From: Roseimaritima multifibrata
Lineage (GTDB): Bacteria; Planctomycetota; Planctomycetia; Pirellulales; Pirellulaceae
Direction: 5' to 3'
NCBI RefSeq assembly: GCF_007741495.1
Contig: NZ_CP036262.1
Location: 1,240,001 to 1,304,000, forward strand
Length of the DNA stretch: 64,000 nucleotides
Shown here: one piece after another, positions 27,005 to 34,862 of the stretch
Position numbering within the stretch: the first letter of the stretch is position 1
Layout: each line of letters opens with the position of its first letter
The notes under the pieces: model-generated
The model's database searches: none
Told to the model about the DNA's origin: nothing
The model's input: only the letters and a program-made list of their open reading frames with translations
Program-made: the position numbers and the translations under genes

Positions 27005-27748
27005 CTACGGGGACGTCTGCGAATCGCTGGGCAGTCTTAGCTGCATCACTCGGATGGGATGTTCGGGATCGTCGCTTAGGGCGACCGAGTGCTGTTGGTA
27101 TTCCCAGCCTGCGGCCTGAATCCAGTCACGGAATTCGTCCGCGATCAGACGGTGAGGATCGCTTAGTAAAACCTCTCCGTTTGGTTCTAGGTGCAGTCGC
27201 AGGCAGTGGTCCAGCTCAGGCCAAAGCTGCCTCAGGTAGGTGACGTCGGATCCCAGGATTAAAGGGAACGTTTCACCCTCCAGGCGGTCTTGCCCAAAAC
27301 GCAAGCGAAGGATTCGGCAACGTTCGGCGAGGTCCCAGCACGTTAGTCGTACCAGCAGCAGCGGGTCATCGACGCCATCGGTAAGCGTCACGTTGGCTCC
27401 GCGAAGGGCGGCGGATAATCCGGCGCGCCCGGTGCCGCACCCCAGTTCCAGAACCTGCGTTCCTTCCAGTTCGTAGCGATCAAGGAATTTGTCCAGTCCT
27501 GCGGACGCTCGCCAGACCGCTGCCCAGAACGGATCAATGACTCCGGTTTCACCCGCGTCTTGTCGCTCGCAAGCTTCGATCAGCATGCCGTCCGGATCGG
27601 ATGCGGTCGCAATTTTCCAGGGTTGGCCAGCGACACGGAGCGGAGCCCAGTGCCACTGAAAGCGTTTGGTCGCTTCAGCTTCTAGTTGGGCTTTCGGCGA
27701 TAGTTCCTCGGTCGTTTCCTCCGCTGGAGGAAGAGATAGATCATCCAT
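27005..27748 (-). CDS. SAM-dependent methyltransferase, protein-lysine type (Nnt1/ETFBKMT-like)
   Basis: This 247-residue class I methyltransferase shows motif I VLELGCGTGRAGLSAA (about 98-113), motif II-like VTLTDGVDD and a post-II GSDVTYLRQLWPEL. The region FWAAVWRASAGLDKFL before motif I resembles the W-(x)n-W-x-(A/S)-x-x-L signature of the METTL20/Nnt1 group, which methylates lysines of proteins. The exact substrate is not determinable. It is 23 bases after a small Cys-containing gene on the same strand, and the two probably share a transcript. The protein is cytoplasmic, without signal or membrane segments. Confidence 0.82.
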   Translation of the reverse strand: MDDLSLPPAEETTEELSPKAQLEAEATKRFQWHWAPLRVAGQPWKIATASDPDGMLIEACERQDAGETGVIDPFWAAVWRASAGLDKFLDRYELEGTQVLELGCGTGRAGLSAALRGANVTLTDGVDDPLLLVRLTCWDLAERCRILRLRFGQDRLEGETFPLILGSDVTYLRQLWPELDHCLRLHLEPNGEVLLSDPHRLIADEFRDWIQAAGWEYQQHSVALSDDPEHPIRVMQLRLPSDSQTSP

Positions 27749-27771
27749 GCAATTGTTTTTCTGAGCGGTGA

Positions 27772-28176
27772 TTAGGAATTTCGCAGGTAGCCGGCACTGG
27801 TTTGGAAATAGCGTGTTCGGCGGGCCTGGGTCGAATCGACGGCATCGTCTTGCTGGGCCTGAAGGTCGACAAGGTTGGCTTGGCAGCGACGGCAGCCAAT
27901 GCGTTCGATATGGAAACGAATGTAGTCGTTTGTCGGTTCGTCCAGGACGTTAAGAAGGTATTGCCCAAGTTGCCGGCGATCGGGGCAGGAGAGTCGATGG
28001 CGGCGCCAGATGGCCCCGATGGTGTGTAGGCCTGCGTCTTCGCGTCCGCGAACCATGGCCAGCCGTTTCAGCAGCGATTGATCACTGCGGCAGGCTTCCT
28101 CGATCGTTGCCATGCCTTCGGGCGGAAGGGATTCATCAAGGAAAGCCAAAAGATCGGCATCAGACCATTCAGGCAT
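27772..28176 (-). CDS. small Cys-containing protein, anti-sigma/zinc-finger-like
   Basis: The 134-residue product begins MPEWSDADLLAFLDESLPPE, a common beginning for planctomycete proteins that sense or bind sigma factors. Its middle contains HIERIGCRRCQANLVDLQ, a His-x(5)-Cys-x-x-Cys arrangement similar to the zinc motif of ZAS-type anti-sigma factors. Another Cys lies at about 65 (RLSCPDRRQL). No membrane span is present, so it would be a soluble regulator or adaptor. This is a weak, motif-based idea. It precedes the methyltransferase gene, 23 bases away. Confidence 0.7.
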   Translation of the reverse strand: MPEWSDADLLAFLDESLPPEGMATIEEACRSDQSLLKRLAMVRGREDAGLHTIGAIWRRHRLSCPDRRQLGQYLLNVLDEPTNDYIRFHIERIGCRRCQANLVDLQAQQDDAVDSTQARRTRYFQTSAGYLRNS

Positions 28177-28421
28177 CGTACTGCTCGTGAGTAAGGAGTC
28201 TTCGGCAACCGGTACAAGATAAGGGCCTAAGAACGACCTCAGGAGGGCGCTTGGACTTCATTTTACAATTGCGGAATCGTCTAATCGCTGCTGCGCTGAA
28301 ACCATTCCGGCGAAAGTCATGACGACCCCCGCTATTTGCCTGCTACTTCTTTGCTGGCAGACCCCGTATCCCGTCTCTTGTTTGGGCAGCGTCCCAGTAT
28401 GGCTGAATTTGAGGTCCTCTC
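28177..28421. other. intergenic region upstream of the Cys-containing gene
   Basis: About 245 bases lie between the divergent start at 28176 and the stop of the DUF1080 gene at 28422. An open frame starting at 28319 on the plus strand runs into the DUF1080 gene antisense and is rejected. No hairpin with a T-run was found. Confidence 0.4.
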
Positions 28422-29741
28422 CTATCGGGTGGTCAGCGGGCGAATCCAGATATTGCGATATTGAACCGGGCTGCCTTGGTCCTCGAGGACGAGTGGAGCG
28501 GCTGGGGGGCCCGCATCGTACTTGGGCAATTCACGGAACTTCGTCGCTCCCATCAGTTCGCGGCGGTGGTGAACCAGCACGCCATTGTGGAACAGAGTCA
28601 GATAGGCGGGCTGTTCCAGTTTCCCTGACAAATCAAATTGTGGGGCTTCAAATACGATATCGAAGGATTGCCATTCGCCAGGGGCTCGGGAAGGATTTAC
28701 CGCAGGTGGGAATTGGCCGAAGATCGCACCGGCTTGTCCGTCGGCAAACGTCCTATTATCAAACGAATCAAGAATTTGGATTTCGTATTGTCCCATCAGC
28801 AAAATCCCGCTTCCGCCTCGTTCTTGACTGTCCCCTTGGACTTCTGCTGGGGTCGCCCATTCGACGTGAAGCTGGCAGTCTCCATAGCTTTCAAGCGTCC
28901 TTAGTGAACCGCTGTTGGGTTTCACGCTAAGCACGTTCCCATCGATTTTCCACTGGGGGACTCGCAGGTCGGCGCCGCCTTCAGGTCCTTCATGGGCCCA
29001 GGCCGAGAGGTCTGGTTTTTCACTTCCCAGCAGGACCGTGGCGTCACTGGGGGCTGCAGCGGGTTGTTTGTCTGAAGCGGGGTGACCGGGCGTGATCGAT
29101 TTTGGACGAGGCCGTACGACATCGTGGACTCGCCAAGGTTGTCCGGGGAGCTTCGGGGTGTCACTAAAGCCAACGTTCGGCAATGGGACCGGACTGTTCT
29201 TTTTCTTCTCCGCGGCCGCTTTTGCTTCAGCCGCCTTCTTCTCGGCCGCCATCTTTGCGGCTTTTTCGGCAGCCGCTTTTACTTCCGCAGCTTTCTTTTC
29301 GGCCGCCATCTTTGCGGCTTTTTCGGCAGCTGCTTTTACTTCCGCAGCTTTCTTTTCGGCCGCCATCTTCGCGGCTTTTTCGGCAGCCGCTTTTACTTCT
29401 GCAGCTTTCTTTTCGGCCGCCATCTTCGCGGCTTTTTCGGCAGCGGCTTTTACTTCCGCGGCCTTCTTGTCGGCCGCCACCTTTGCGGCTTTTTCGGCAG
29501 CTGCTTTTACTTCCGCGGCCTTTTTGTCGGCCGCCACCTTTGCAGCTTTTTCGGCAGCGGCTGTTGCTTCTGCCGCCGCTTTTTCCGCTGCAGCTGCATC
29601 CGGTTCGGCTGGCGGATCTACCTTGGTTTCGGCGTTAGGCGTTTCGTTTGCAGGCTCCTGAGCGAATGCGGGCCTAGCGTTTAACGCCGCAAATAAGAGA
29701 ACAAGCGATCCGAGGACGAGGCGAATGATGTTAGAATGCAT
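28422..29741 (-). CDS. exported DUF1080 (3-keto-disaccharide hydrolase-like) protein with Ala/Lys repeat
   Basis: The 439-residue protein starts at ATG 29741, giving a signal peptide that ends PAFAQ (27 upstream residues of open frame are not credible). Residues about 35-180 are a highly charged helical stretch. It contains six copies of a 19-residue Ala/Lys/Glu unit (core AAEKAAKMAAEKKAAEVK), like a TolA-type spacer. The C-terminal half is a DUF1080/laminin-G-like fold: LLGSEKPDLSAWAHEG, WKIDGNVLSVKP, HVEWATP, GSGILLMGQYEIQILDSF and a terminal GSPVQYRNIWIRPL. DUF1080 domains act on glycans in related phyla. The spacer may let the domain cross peptidoglycan. Confidence 0.87.
   Translation of the reverse strand: MHSNIIRLVLGSLVLLFAALNARPAFAQEPANETPNAETKVDPPAEPDAAAAEKAAAEATAAAEKAAKVAADKKAAEVKAAAEKAAKVAADKKAAEVKAAAEKAAKMAAEKKAAEVKAAAEKAAKMAAEKKAAEVKAAAEKAAKMAAEKKAAEVKAAAEKAAKMAAEKKAAEAKAAAEKKKNSPVPLPNVGFSDTPKLPGQPWRVHDVVRPRPKSITPGHPASDKQPAAAPSDATVLLGSEKPDLSAWAHEGPEGGADLRVPQWKIDGNVLSVKPNSGSLRTLESYGDCQLHVEWATPAEVQGDSQERGGSGILLMGQYEIQILDSFDNRTFADGQAGAIFGQFPPAVNPSRAPGEWQSFDIVFEAPQFDLSGKLEQPAYLTLFHNGVLVHHRRELMGATKFRELPKYDAGPPAAPLVLEDQGSPVQYRNIWIRPLTTR
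29212..29575. repeat. 57-bp tandem repeat inside the DUF1080 gene
   Basis: Six registers of a 57-base unit start at 29251, 29308, 29365, 29422, 29479 and 29536 (ATCTTYGCGGCTTTTTCGGC or close variants). Partial units lie at both ends. It encodes the 19-residue Ala/Lys repeat. Units 2-4 are nearly identical in DNA, indicating recent expansion. Confidence 0.9.
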
Positions 29742-29849
29742 GAACTTTCCGTGAGACGCAGCGGTAAAGGTGAGGGGCGGGATATTAAGGGCCAATTTAT
29801 GGCAGCGTGGATGCTCCGGCACCTCTATTGTAGTTAGGAAAATGAGATT

Positions 29850-30629
29850 TTGGTTGCACGACTTTTCGGCTTCTTCCCTTTTTGGGGCGCCTTGGTTTTA
29901 GGTGCCGCCGGCAGCTTGGGGGCAGTCTTGTCCGCTCAGCCGCCGCTAGGGCCAAGAGCCGCCGAGGAAGGACGTCCTGTCCCTGATGGGCTGGGCGTGC
30001 CTGCAAGCCTTTCGGCGGCCGATACGTTCGGGAATCCTGTTGAATTGCCTCGGCCTGAACCCGCGGTTCGCCGAGTTCTTGAGCGGGGAAATGTGCGGTT
30101 TGTGTTCTACGATGGCGACCGGCAACCACGGTTATTTCCAGGCAAGACGGAACTGGACCTGAAGTTCAAATACCACGCCAGGACAGAGTGGGAGGTCCCC
30201 GCGTCGAGGGGAGTGCGAATCCTTGTCATTCGACCCGACTATGATCGAATCGACTGGATCCTTGACCATCAAATCGAGCTGCCGGCCAGCTTGGTTTCGG
30301 CGGACTTTTTTGCGGATGCTTTGGTGCAACATGAATTAGACCATGTTCGAATCAGTGCCGACCCTCGGATTGAGAGGCTCTTCCGGGACCGTGTGCGGAA
30401 AAACATCCAGGAAATTCGAATCCCTTGGGAATCCGATCAGCCGCCGCTCAAAAGCATCGTCCAGCAACATGTTGATCGAGCGATTGTCGCTGAATTTAAA
30501 CAAGTGCTCCAGTTCTTGCAGATCCGATATCGCGAACTGGATCGAGTCACCAAGCACGGGCTGAGCAGATTGCCGGGCGGCTTTTTAGAAGACGCTCCTG
30601 ATTTGGAGCGAGCTTCAAGCTCGCGTTAA
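29850..30629 (+). CDS. exported protein with HExxH motif, putative metalloprotease
   Basis: The 259-residue product has a hydrophobic leader (1-30, ending LSAQ) and a mature domain with an HELDH motif at 161-165. This HExxH signature binds zinc in many metallopeptidases. The preceding region is beta-rich (VRILVIRPDYDRIDWILDHQIELP). The following helices carry many charged residues (HVDRAIVAEFKQVLQFLQIRYRELD), where a third ligand could sit. I do not recognise a specific family. The start is TTG at about 29850 with AGGA ten bases upstream; an ATG seven bases earlier is in another frame that stops after 19 codons. A GCGAGCTT palindrome lies over the last codons. Confidence 0.7.
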   Translation: MVARLFGFFPFWGALVLGAAGSLGAVLSAQPPLGPRAAEEGRPVPDGLGVPASLSAADTFGNPVELPRPEPAVRRVLERGNVRFVFYDGDRQPRLFPGKTELDLKFKYHARTEWEVPASRGVRILVIRPDYDRIDWILDHQIELPASLVSADFFADALVQHELDHVRISADPRIERLFRDRVRKNIQEIRIPWESDQPPLKSIVQQHVDRAIVAEFKQVLQFLQIRYRELDRVTKHGLSRLPGGFLEDAPDLERASSSR

Positions 30630-30654
30630 GCCGGGACCGCATTCCGCTCGGGGG

Positions 30655-30909
30655 ACGTGAAACTTTTAGGTGACGATTTCACCCCAGCCCATCCGAGTCT
30701 GAGTGCAGTGCTTGTAGCCCAGCGGGCGGCAGATACTTGCCGTTGGCGTAAACTAACGGGAACCTTGCGTCCACATGAAAGCCCAGCGGGCGACAGGCAA
30801 GGATGGCTCTGTCGCCCGCTGGGCTTTCCTTTTCGCGATCCCTACTCCGGCGGCTCGCGCCGCCGGCAAGTATCTGCCGCCCTCCGGGCTAAGTGTTCAC
30901 TCGGACGCC
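30655..30909. repeat. dispersed repeat family A, copy 1 (expanded)
   Basis: The blocks 30655-30726 and 30820-30909 match the copy at 32390-32546 almost base for base (TAGGTGACGATTTCA, CATCCGAGTCTGAGTGCA, GGCAAGTATCTGCCGCCC). Between the two blocks, copy 1 has about 94 additional bases, including the long terminator-like stem at 30781-30824. Confidence 0.8.
30781..30835 (+). terminator. strong hairpin after the HExxH gene
   Basis: A perfect 16-bp stem, GCCCAGCGGGCGACAG (30781-30796) with its complement at 30809-30824, has a 12-base loop and is followed by TTTCCTTTT. It probably terminates the transcript of the HExxH gene 150 bases upstream. It lies inside the extra segment of repeat copy A1. 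Confidence 0.7.
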
Positions 30910-30910
30910 G

Positions 30911-31732
30911 TTACTCTTTCTTGTCGAGCGCCCAGCGGATTCCGTTGGCGGTCATCTGCATCCAGTGTTCGTCTGCGATCGTTTCGTTGTGGTGGCCTAG
31001 CGTGGTGCCAAAGACTCGTGCCCCTTGGTACTCATTGATCCAAACCACGGGCTGTTCGGCTTTCTCTTCTTCGCTGTAGGCTTGTGCGAGGACGGTCGCT
31101 GTCGGCCATACTTTTTCAATCACGTATAGTTCTCCATTTGGCGTTTGCCATTTGTTTGGAAAACCTTTCATGATTGGATGTTCGGCCGCTACGGGAATCA
31201 CATCGAGGGCTCGTTTCGCTTTCTCGTGACGACGCGAGGTCACGCCTAGGAAGGCTCGCCAGGTTTCGGCGGTCGCCGCGGCGCGATAGGAGTGCATGGA
31301 GCAATGGATGACCACTGCGGGAACTCCGGCCGAGACATGTCCAGAAACAATCCGTTCGACGAAGGCTCCGTCTTCAACGCCGCCAAAGCACTCGTTGTGG
31401 ATGACCAGATCGTAGGGGGCGGCCCAGTTTCCTTGGTTGTAGATTGGGGGCATGATGGTTCGCTCGGAACCATGTTCCTTCACCGTCCATTCGATTTCAC
31501 CAAGCTCCTTATCCAGCCCTTTTTTGATCAGCTTGATCTGTTCTTTATAGTCGTGGCAGCAGCCGCCGGTTACCAGCAGGATGCGTGTCGGTTTGGCCTG
31601 TTGTTCGGTTTCTTCAGCGACAGGGGATTTCGGATCGGTCGATTGAGCAAAACTTGGCATCGAAAATGCAAAGGTTACGACTCCTGCGGCGAATAGCAGA
31701 GTCCGTAAGGAAGGAATGCGTCGGTGTACCAC
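30911..31732 (-). CDS. exported ThuA-like domain protein
   Basis: The 273-residue product starts with GTG at 31732 and a signal peptide (ending SFAQ, about residue 30). The remainder is a ThuA-like (trehalose-utilisation type) glutamine-amidotransferase-like fold. It shows RILLVTGGCCHDY, DLVIHNECFGG, GVPAVVIHCSMHSYR, HPIMKGFPNKWQTPNGELYVI, PVVWINEYQGARVFGTTLGHHNET and a final ANGIRWALDKKE. The Cys/His in the middle could be catalytic. In planctomycetes these proteins often occur with sugar-degrading enzymes, but none lies next door apart from the DUF1080 gene 1.2 kb away. The true function is undefined. Confidence 0.9.
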   Translation of the reverse strand: MVHRRIPSLRTLLFAAGVVTFAFSMPSFAQSTDPKSPVAEETEQQAKPTRILLVTGGCCHDYKEQIKLIKKGLDKELGEIEWTVKEHGSERTIMPPIYNQGNWAAPYDLVIHNECFGGVEDGAFVERIVSGHVSAGVPAVVIHCSMHSYRAAATAETWRAFLGVTSRRHEKAKRALDVIPVAAEHPIMKGFPNKWQTPNGELYVIEKVWPTATVLAQAYSEEEKAEQPVVWINEYQGARVFGTTLGHHNETIADEHWMQMTANGIRWALDKKE

Positions 31733-31880
31733 GTGAATTTGTCCTGTAGGATGAGGGGCTTGGCAAGCGAATTCCTAGCATAACTACTAGATTGGCGGAT
31801 GGTGGTGATATCCCCGCTATTTTTCCTTCCCGTCGATTTCCCTGCCCTTCTATCCATTCGAAGCACAACGGTTAAATATT

Positions 31881-32366
31881 ATGTTATGGCGGATTTTTCT
31901 CGCCTTTACTTTGATTCCATTGATTGAGCTGTACCTGCTGTGGAAAATCACTTTGGCAACCAGTTTGCCCGTGACCATTTTGCTGGTGTTGGTGACCGGT
32001 TTCATCGGTTCGATGTTGGCTCGCAGTCAAGGAATACGAGCTTGGCAGCGTTTTCATGCGGCGATCGGTGAAGGGCGGATGCCGGCTCAGGAGATCCAAC
32101 ATGGGTTGCTGATCGCATTTGCTGCGGCGATGTTGCTGACGCCAGGGTTGGTTACGGACGTCGCCGGGTTCGTCTTGCTGGTGCCGTTCACCCGAGAGTG
32201 GGTGAGAAAGTACTTCGCGGCTCGACTGAAGAACAGTTTCCAGCTGCAGGTGACCACGTTCGCTGCAGGAGGAGCATCGCGACCGGCTGGCGGGAGCGAT
32301 GTCGTTGAAGCCGAAGGCGTCCGTCCCGTCGATTCGAATCCAAAGGGTGTCGAATTTAGGCAGTAA
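31881..32366 (+). CDS. fxsA: FxsA family membrane protein
   Basis: The 161-residue inner-membrane protein has the classic start MLWRIFLAFTLIPLIELYLLW, a second span (about 30-46), a GSMLARSQGIRAWQRFHAAIGEGRMPAQEI segment (key residues R, G, W, P) and a third hydrophobic block (AAAMLLTPGLVTDVAGFVLLVPF). These match the FxsA (YtzA) family, whose E. coli member relieves exclusion of phage T7 by F. The C-terminal tail (125-161) is soluble. The physiological role is unknown. It is divergent from the ThuA-like gene, with 148 bases between the starts. Confidence 0.9.
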   Translation: MLWRIFLAFTLIPLIELYLLWKITLATSLPVTILLVLVTGFIGSMLARSQGIRAWQRFHAAIGEGRMPAQEIQHGLLIAFAAAMLLTPGLVTDVAGFVLLVPFTREWVRKYFAARLKNSFQLQVTTFAAGGASRPAGGSDVVEAEGVRPVDSNPKGVEFRQ

Positions 32367-32389
32367 GTGATTGTCGCCTTTCAATCGGG

Positions 32390-32612
32390 ACGGGAAACTT
32401 ATAGGTGACGATTTCAACCCTGTCCATCCGAGTCTGAGTGCAATGCTTTTAGCCCAGCGGGCTTTCCTTTTCGCGATGCCCACTCCGGCGGCTGACGCGG
32501 CCGGCAAGTATCTGCCGCCCTCCGGGCTACGTGTTCACTCGGCCCCATATAGACTCGTCAGTTGCTGCAAACCTTTCATTTATAGATTTCGCGTCCCGAG
32601 CGAAAGGCTGCC
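32390..32612. repeat. dispersed repeat family A copy 2, followed by a family B module
   Basis: The 32390-32546 part is the compact form of the repeat also seen at 30655-30909. Behind it, 32577-32612 contains TTATAGATTTCGCGTCCCGAG and CGAAAGGCTG, which matches modules near 34795-34825. The rest of the gap to 32743 contains no gene. It holds an inverted pair GCCGTTTT (32609) / AAAACGGC (32634). Confidence 0.75.
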
Positions 32613-32743
32613 GTTTTTCTCCGCTTCCGATTAAAACGGCAGCTCCTGAAAAGGCGGGCGTGGAAGGTTCGTTAACCGATTTATCGCAGTCTTAAGCGGG
32701 CGCCTTTGGGGGCGTCCCGCTTCGCTGATTGCTGACGTTCGGT

Positions 32744-33994
32744 TTATTTAGGCAGCCGTCCTGTTTCGACTTTTGGGAAGTCGCCGGTCAGGCCTTCTTT
32801 CATGAAGTTGACGACGTCGGTCACTTCCTGATCGGTCAGATTCAGAGGCTTCATTTTGTCGCTTAGCCAAGCGTTCGGGTGGCCCCCTTTGTTGTACCAG
32901 ACCATCACCTCTTCCAAAGTCTCTTGGCTGCCGTCATGCATGTAGGGACCTGAGTCGGCGATGTTTCGCAGTGTGGGCGTTTTGAAAGCACCTTTCTCGG
33001 TTTCCTTCTTGGTGATTTCGTAACGTCCTAGGTCTGGGGTTTCCACTTCCATGCCGACGCCAAGATTGTGGTACTGCTCGTCGGTAAAGTTAGCGCCCGC
33101 GTGACAGTTTTGGCAGTTGGCTTTCGAGAAAAACAGCTTCATCCCATTGATGGCCGAAGCGCTCATCGGGTTGTCTTTGGTCGCCTTGATCAGTCCTTCG
33201 TACTGCGCGACAAACTTTGGGTCTTCGGTGCGAAGTTCGTCTAGGTACTCGAGGTCTTCCGCGTAGGCTTTTTTGAAACGCTCTAGTTCTTGGTAGTGGT
33301 CGTAGGGAGTTGGGCCCGTGACGATGGCCCGCTCAAAAGTCGCGAGGGCTTTGCCCACGTTTTCGATCGTCAGCCCATCGTCGAAGATCGCTTCGAACTG
33401 CAGGTTGTATCCAGGGATGCCAGCCAGGCAGGCGACGCAAGCGTCATGGTCATGTCCCATTTCGATCGGGTTGGCGATAGGGCCGATCGCTTGGTCTTCA
33501 AGGGTGGAGGCACGTCCGTCCCAGAATTGTTCTCGGCTGACAATGCGGTTGTGCGATACCGGTGAATTCCGGCCCCCTTCCTGGCCGCGGACGCCTACTC
33601 CAAATTGAGTGTGGGCCGCGTAGCCTTGGTCGGGTGCGTGGCAGCTTGCACAGCTGATCGTCAGGTCCACCGAAAGTCGGGGGTCGAAGTAAAGTTGTCG
33701 GCCGAGTTCAATTTTGGCTCGGGTCATCGGATTGTTTTCAGGAATGAAGACGTTTGCCTGGGCGGCTTTCAAGCCAAGCGGCAATTCGACGTCGAGCGTT
33801 TCGTGGTTGGCAGGCTTGCTAAGCCATGCGGTTATTTCTGCCTCGGTCAGTGGTCCGCTGCCGGGAATGCCAGCGGTAAGACTTTCGTCACCGAGAACAA
33901 CCGTTGTAGAATCGGCAGCGGAGACGTGGTGGGAAGGGGACAAGACCATCCATGCAGCAATGCAGGCACCGGATAGGAAATGAAAGCGACTCAT
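32744..33994 (-). CDS. di-haem cytochrome c peroxidase, MauG/CcpA family
   Basis: The 416-residue protein is exported (signal about 1-27, ending SAAD) and carries two CxxCH haem sites: CASCH at 115-119 and CQNCH at about 293-297. The surrounding sequence is typical: LGRQLYFDPRLSVDLTISCASCHAPDQGYA (split motif), NSPVSHNRIVSREQFWDGRA, and FKTPTLRNIADSGPYMHDGS with the distal ligand region. Such enzymes reduce hydrogen peroxide with electrons from small c-type cytochromes or oxidise other substrates. No partner cytochrome is adjacent. An N-terminal 60-residue segment before the core is longer than in classical CcpA. It ends in GLTGDFPKVETGRLPK. Confidence 0.93.
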   Translation of the reverse strand: MSRFHFLSGACIAAWMVLSPSHHVSAADSTTVVLGDESLTAGIPGSGPLTEAEITAWLSKPANHETLDVELPLGLKAAQANVFIPENNPMTRAKIELGRQLYFDPRLSVDLTISCASCHAPDQGYAAHTQFGVGVRGQEGGRNSPVSHNRIVSREQFWDGRASTLEDQAIGPIANPIEMGHDHDACVACLAGIPGYNLQFEAIFDDGLTIENVGKALATFERAIVTGPTPYDHYQELERFKKAYAEDLEYLDELRTEDPKFVAQYEGLIKATKDNPMSASAINGMKLFFSKANCQNCHAGANFTDEQYHNLGVGMEVETPDLGRYEITKKETEKGAFKTPTLRNIADSGPYMHDGSQETLEEVMVWYNKGGHPNAWLSDKMKPLNLTDQEVTDVVNFMKEGLTGDFPKVETGRLPK

Positions 33995-34081
33995 GCTTGG
34001 CTCCGAGGGGGATAACAGGGTGGGGTGTCGATACGCGGCGGGTGAAGCGTCTATTAGGTATTGTAAACGATTGGGAAGTTG

Positions 34082-34642
34082 ATGACAGAATCATCTCTGG
34101 GCATTCAAAACGCAAATTTGCGAGACGCGAATCCGTCTGATTTGCCGGAATTAACCGCGATCCTAAATCAGCAGATCGAGGAAACGGTGAACTCCTTCCG
34201 GCTAGGACCTATTTCGGGGCCTGCATCCTTGCAGTGGTGGGCTGCCCATCAAGACCCCCGCTTTCCGATTCTAGTTGCCCCGGCGGGTGGGGGGAATGCT
34301 TCGGCGGGGCGCGATGACGTTTCGGTGGCAGGTTGGGCATCCCTGTCGCCATGGTCGTCGTACGAAGCGTATGGCAAGACCGCGGAGGTATCGATCTGGG
34401 TGCGTCCCGATTTCCATCGCCAGGGGCTGGGCCGGCGATTAATGGAAGGCCTGGTTGGGCGGGCACGAAACGTTGGTCACCGTGTCTTGCTTTCTCGAGT
34501 GGAAGCCAATAATCGGGGAAGCCTGCGTCTGCACGAATTGTTCGGCTTTCGGACGATCGGGACGATGCATCAAGTCGGTGAGAAATTTTCGCAGCGATTG
34601 GACGTGGTGATGCTGGAATTGCTGCTGGACGGCGAGCAATAA
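34082..34642 (+). CDS. GNAT acetyltransferase (phosphinothricin-acetyltransferase-like)
   Basis: The 186-residue cytoplasmic enzyme transfers acetyl groups from acetyl-CoA to an amine. Landmarks are the N-terminal NLRDANPSDLPELTAILNQQIEETVNSF, VAGWASLSPWSSYEAYGKTAEVSIWV and the CoA-binding RRQGLGRRLM-type loop (HRQGLGRRLMEGLVGRAR). VEANNRGSLRLHELFGFRTIGTMHQVG (key residues N, S, H, GF) follows. The order matches the PAT/Bar subgroup, which acetylates amino-acid-like substrates such as methionine sulfoximine. The ATG at 34082 is preferred over an immediately preceding TTG. It is divergent from the peroxidase gene. Confidence 0.9.
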   Translation: MTESSLGIQNANLRDANPSDLPELTAILNQQIEETVNSFRLGPISGPASLQWWAAHQDPRFPILVAPAGGGNASAGRDDVSVAGWASLSPWSSYEAYGKTAEVSIWVRPDFHRQGLGRRLMEGLVGRARNVGHRVLLSRVEANNRGSLRLHELFGFRTIGTMHQVGEKFSQRLDVVMLELLLDGEQ

Positions 34643-34736
34643 CTGGACGCAATCTCTCGCTGACCGGTCTGTCCACGCGCTGGCGGAGGAGGATCGAGTG
34701 GGGGTAAAGGCATTCAGGTAGCTGCCAGTTGTTGTA

Positions 34737-34832
34737 CCGACCGGGACGAGCCCGGCGGAAACAAACAAGAGCAGCCTGATCGGAAATCGTCAACTTATAA
34801 ATCGCACGTCCCGACCGAAAGGCGACACGAAA
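34737..34832. repeat. dispersed repeat family B copy
   Basis: GACCGGGACGAGCCCGGCGG near 34738 (one base different from the copy near 8155) is followed by ACTTATAAATCGCACGTCCC and GACCGAAAGGCGACAC. These resemble the modules near 8341 and 32577-32610. The gap 34643-34862 contains no gene. Confidence 0.65.
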
Positions 34833-34862
34833 GCTTTGCGGCGTCGGTGGGGTTGCCGTTTA

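Noticed and set aside
26741-27040. 99-codon plus-strand frame after the DUF3299 operon
   Set aside because: It begins inside a hairpin region, overlaps the methyltransferase gene end, and shows no coding signature.
28319-28930. 203-codon plus-strand frame
   Set aside because: Most of it is antisense to the DUF1080 domain, and it lacks recognisable features.
29212-29575. CRISPR-like periodic repeat
   Set aside because: The 57-base units are contiguous and coding, with no spacers.
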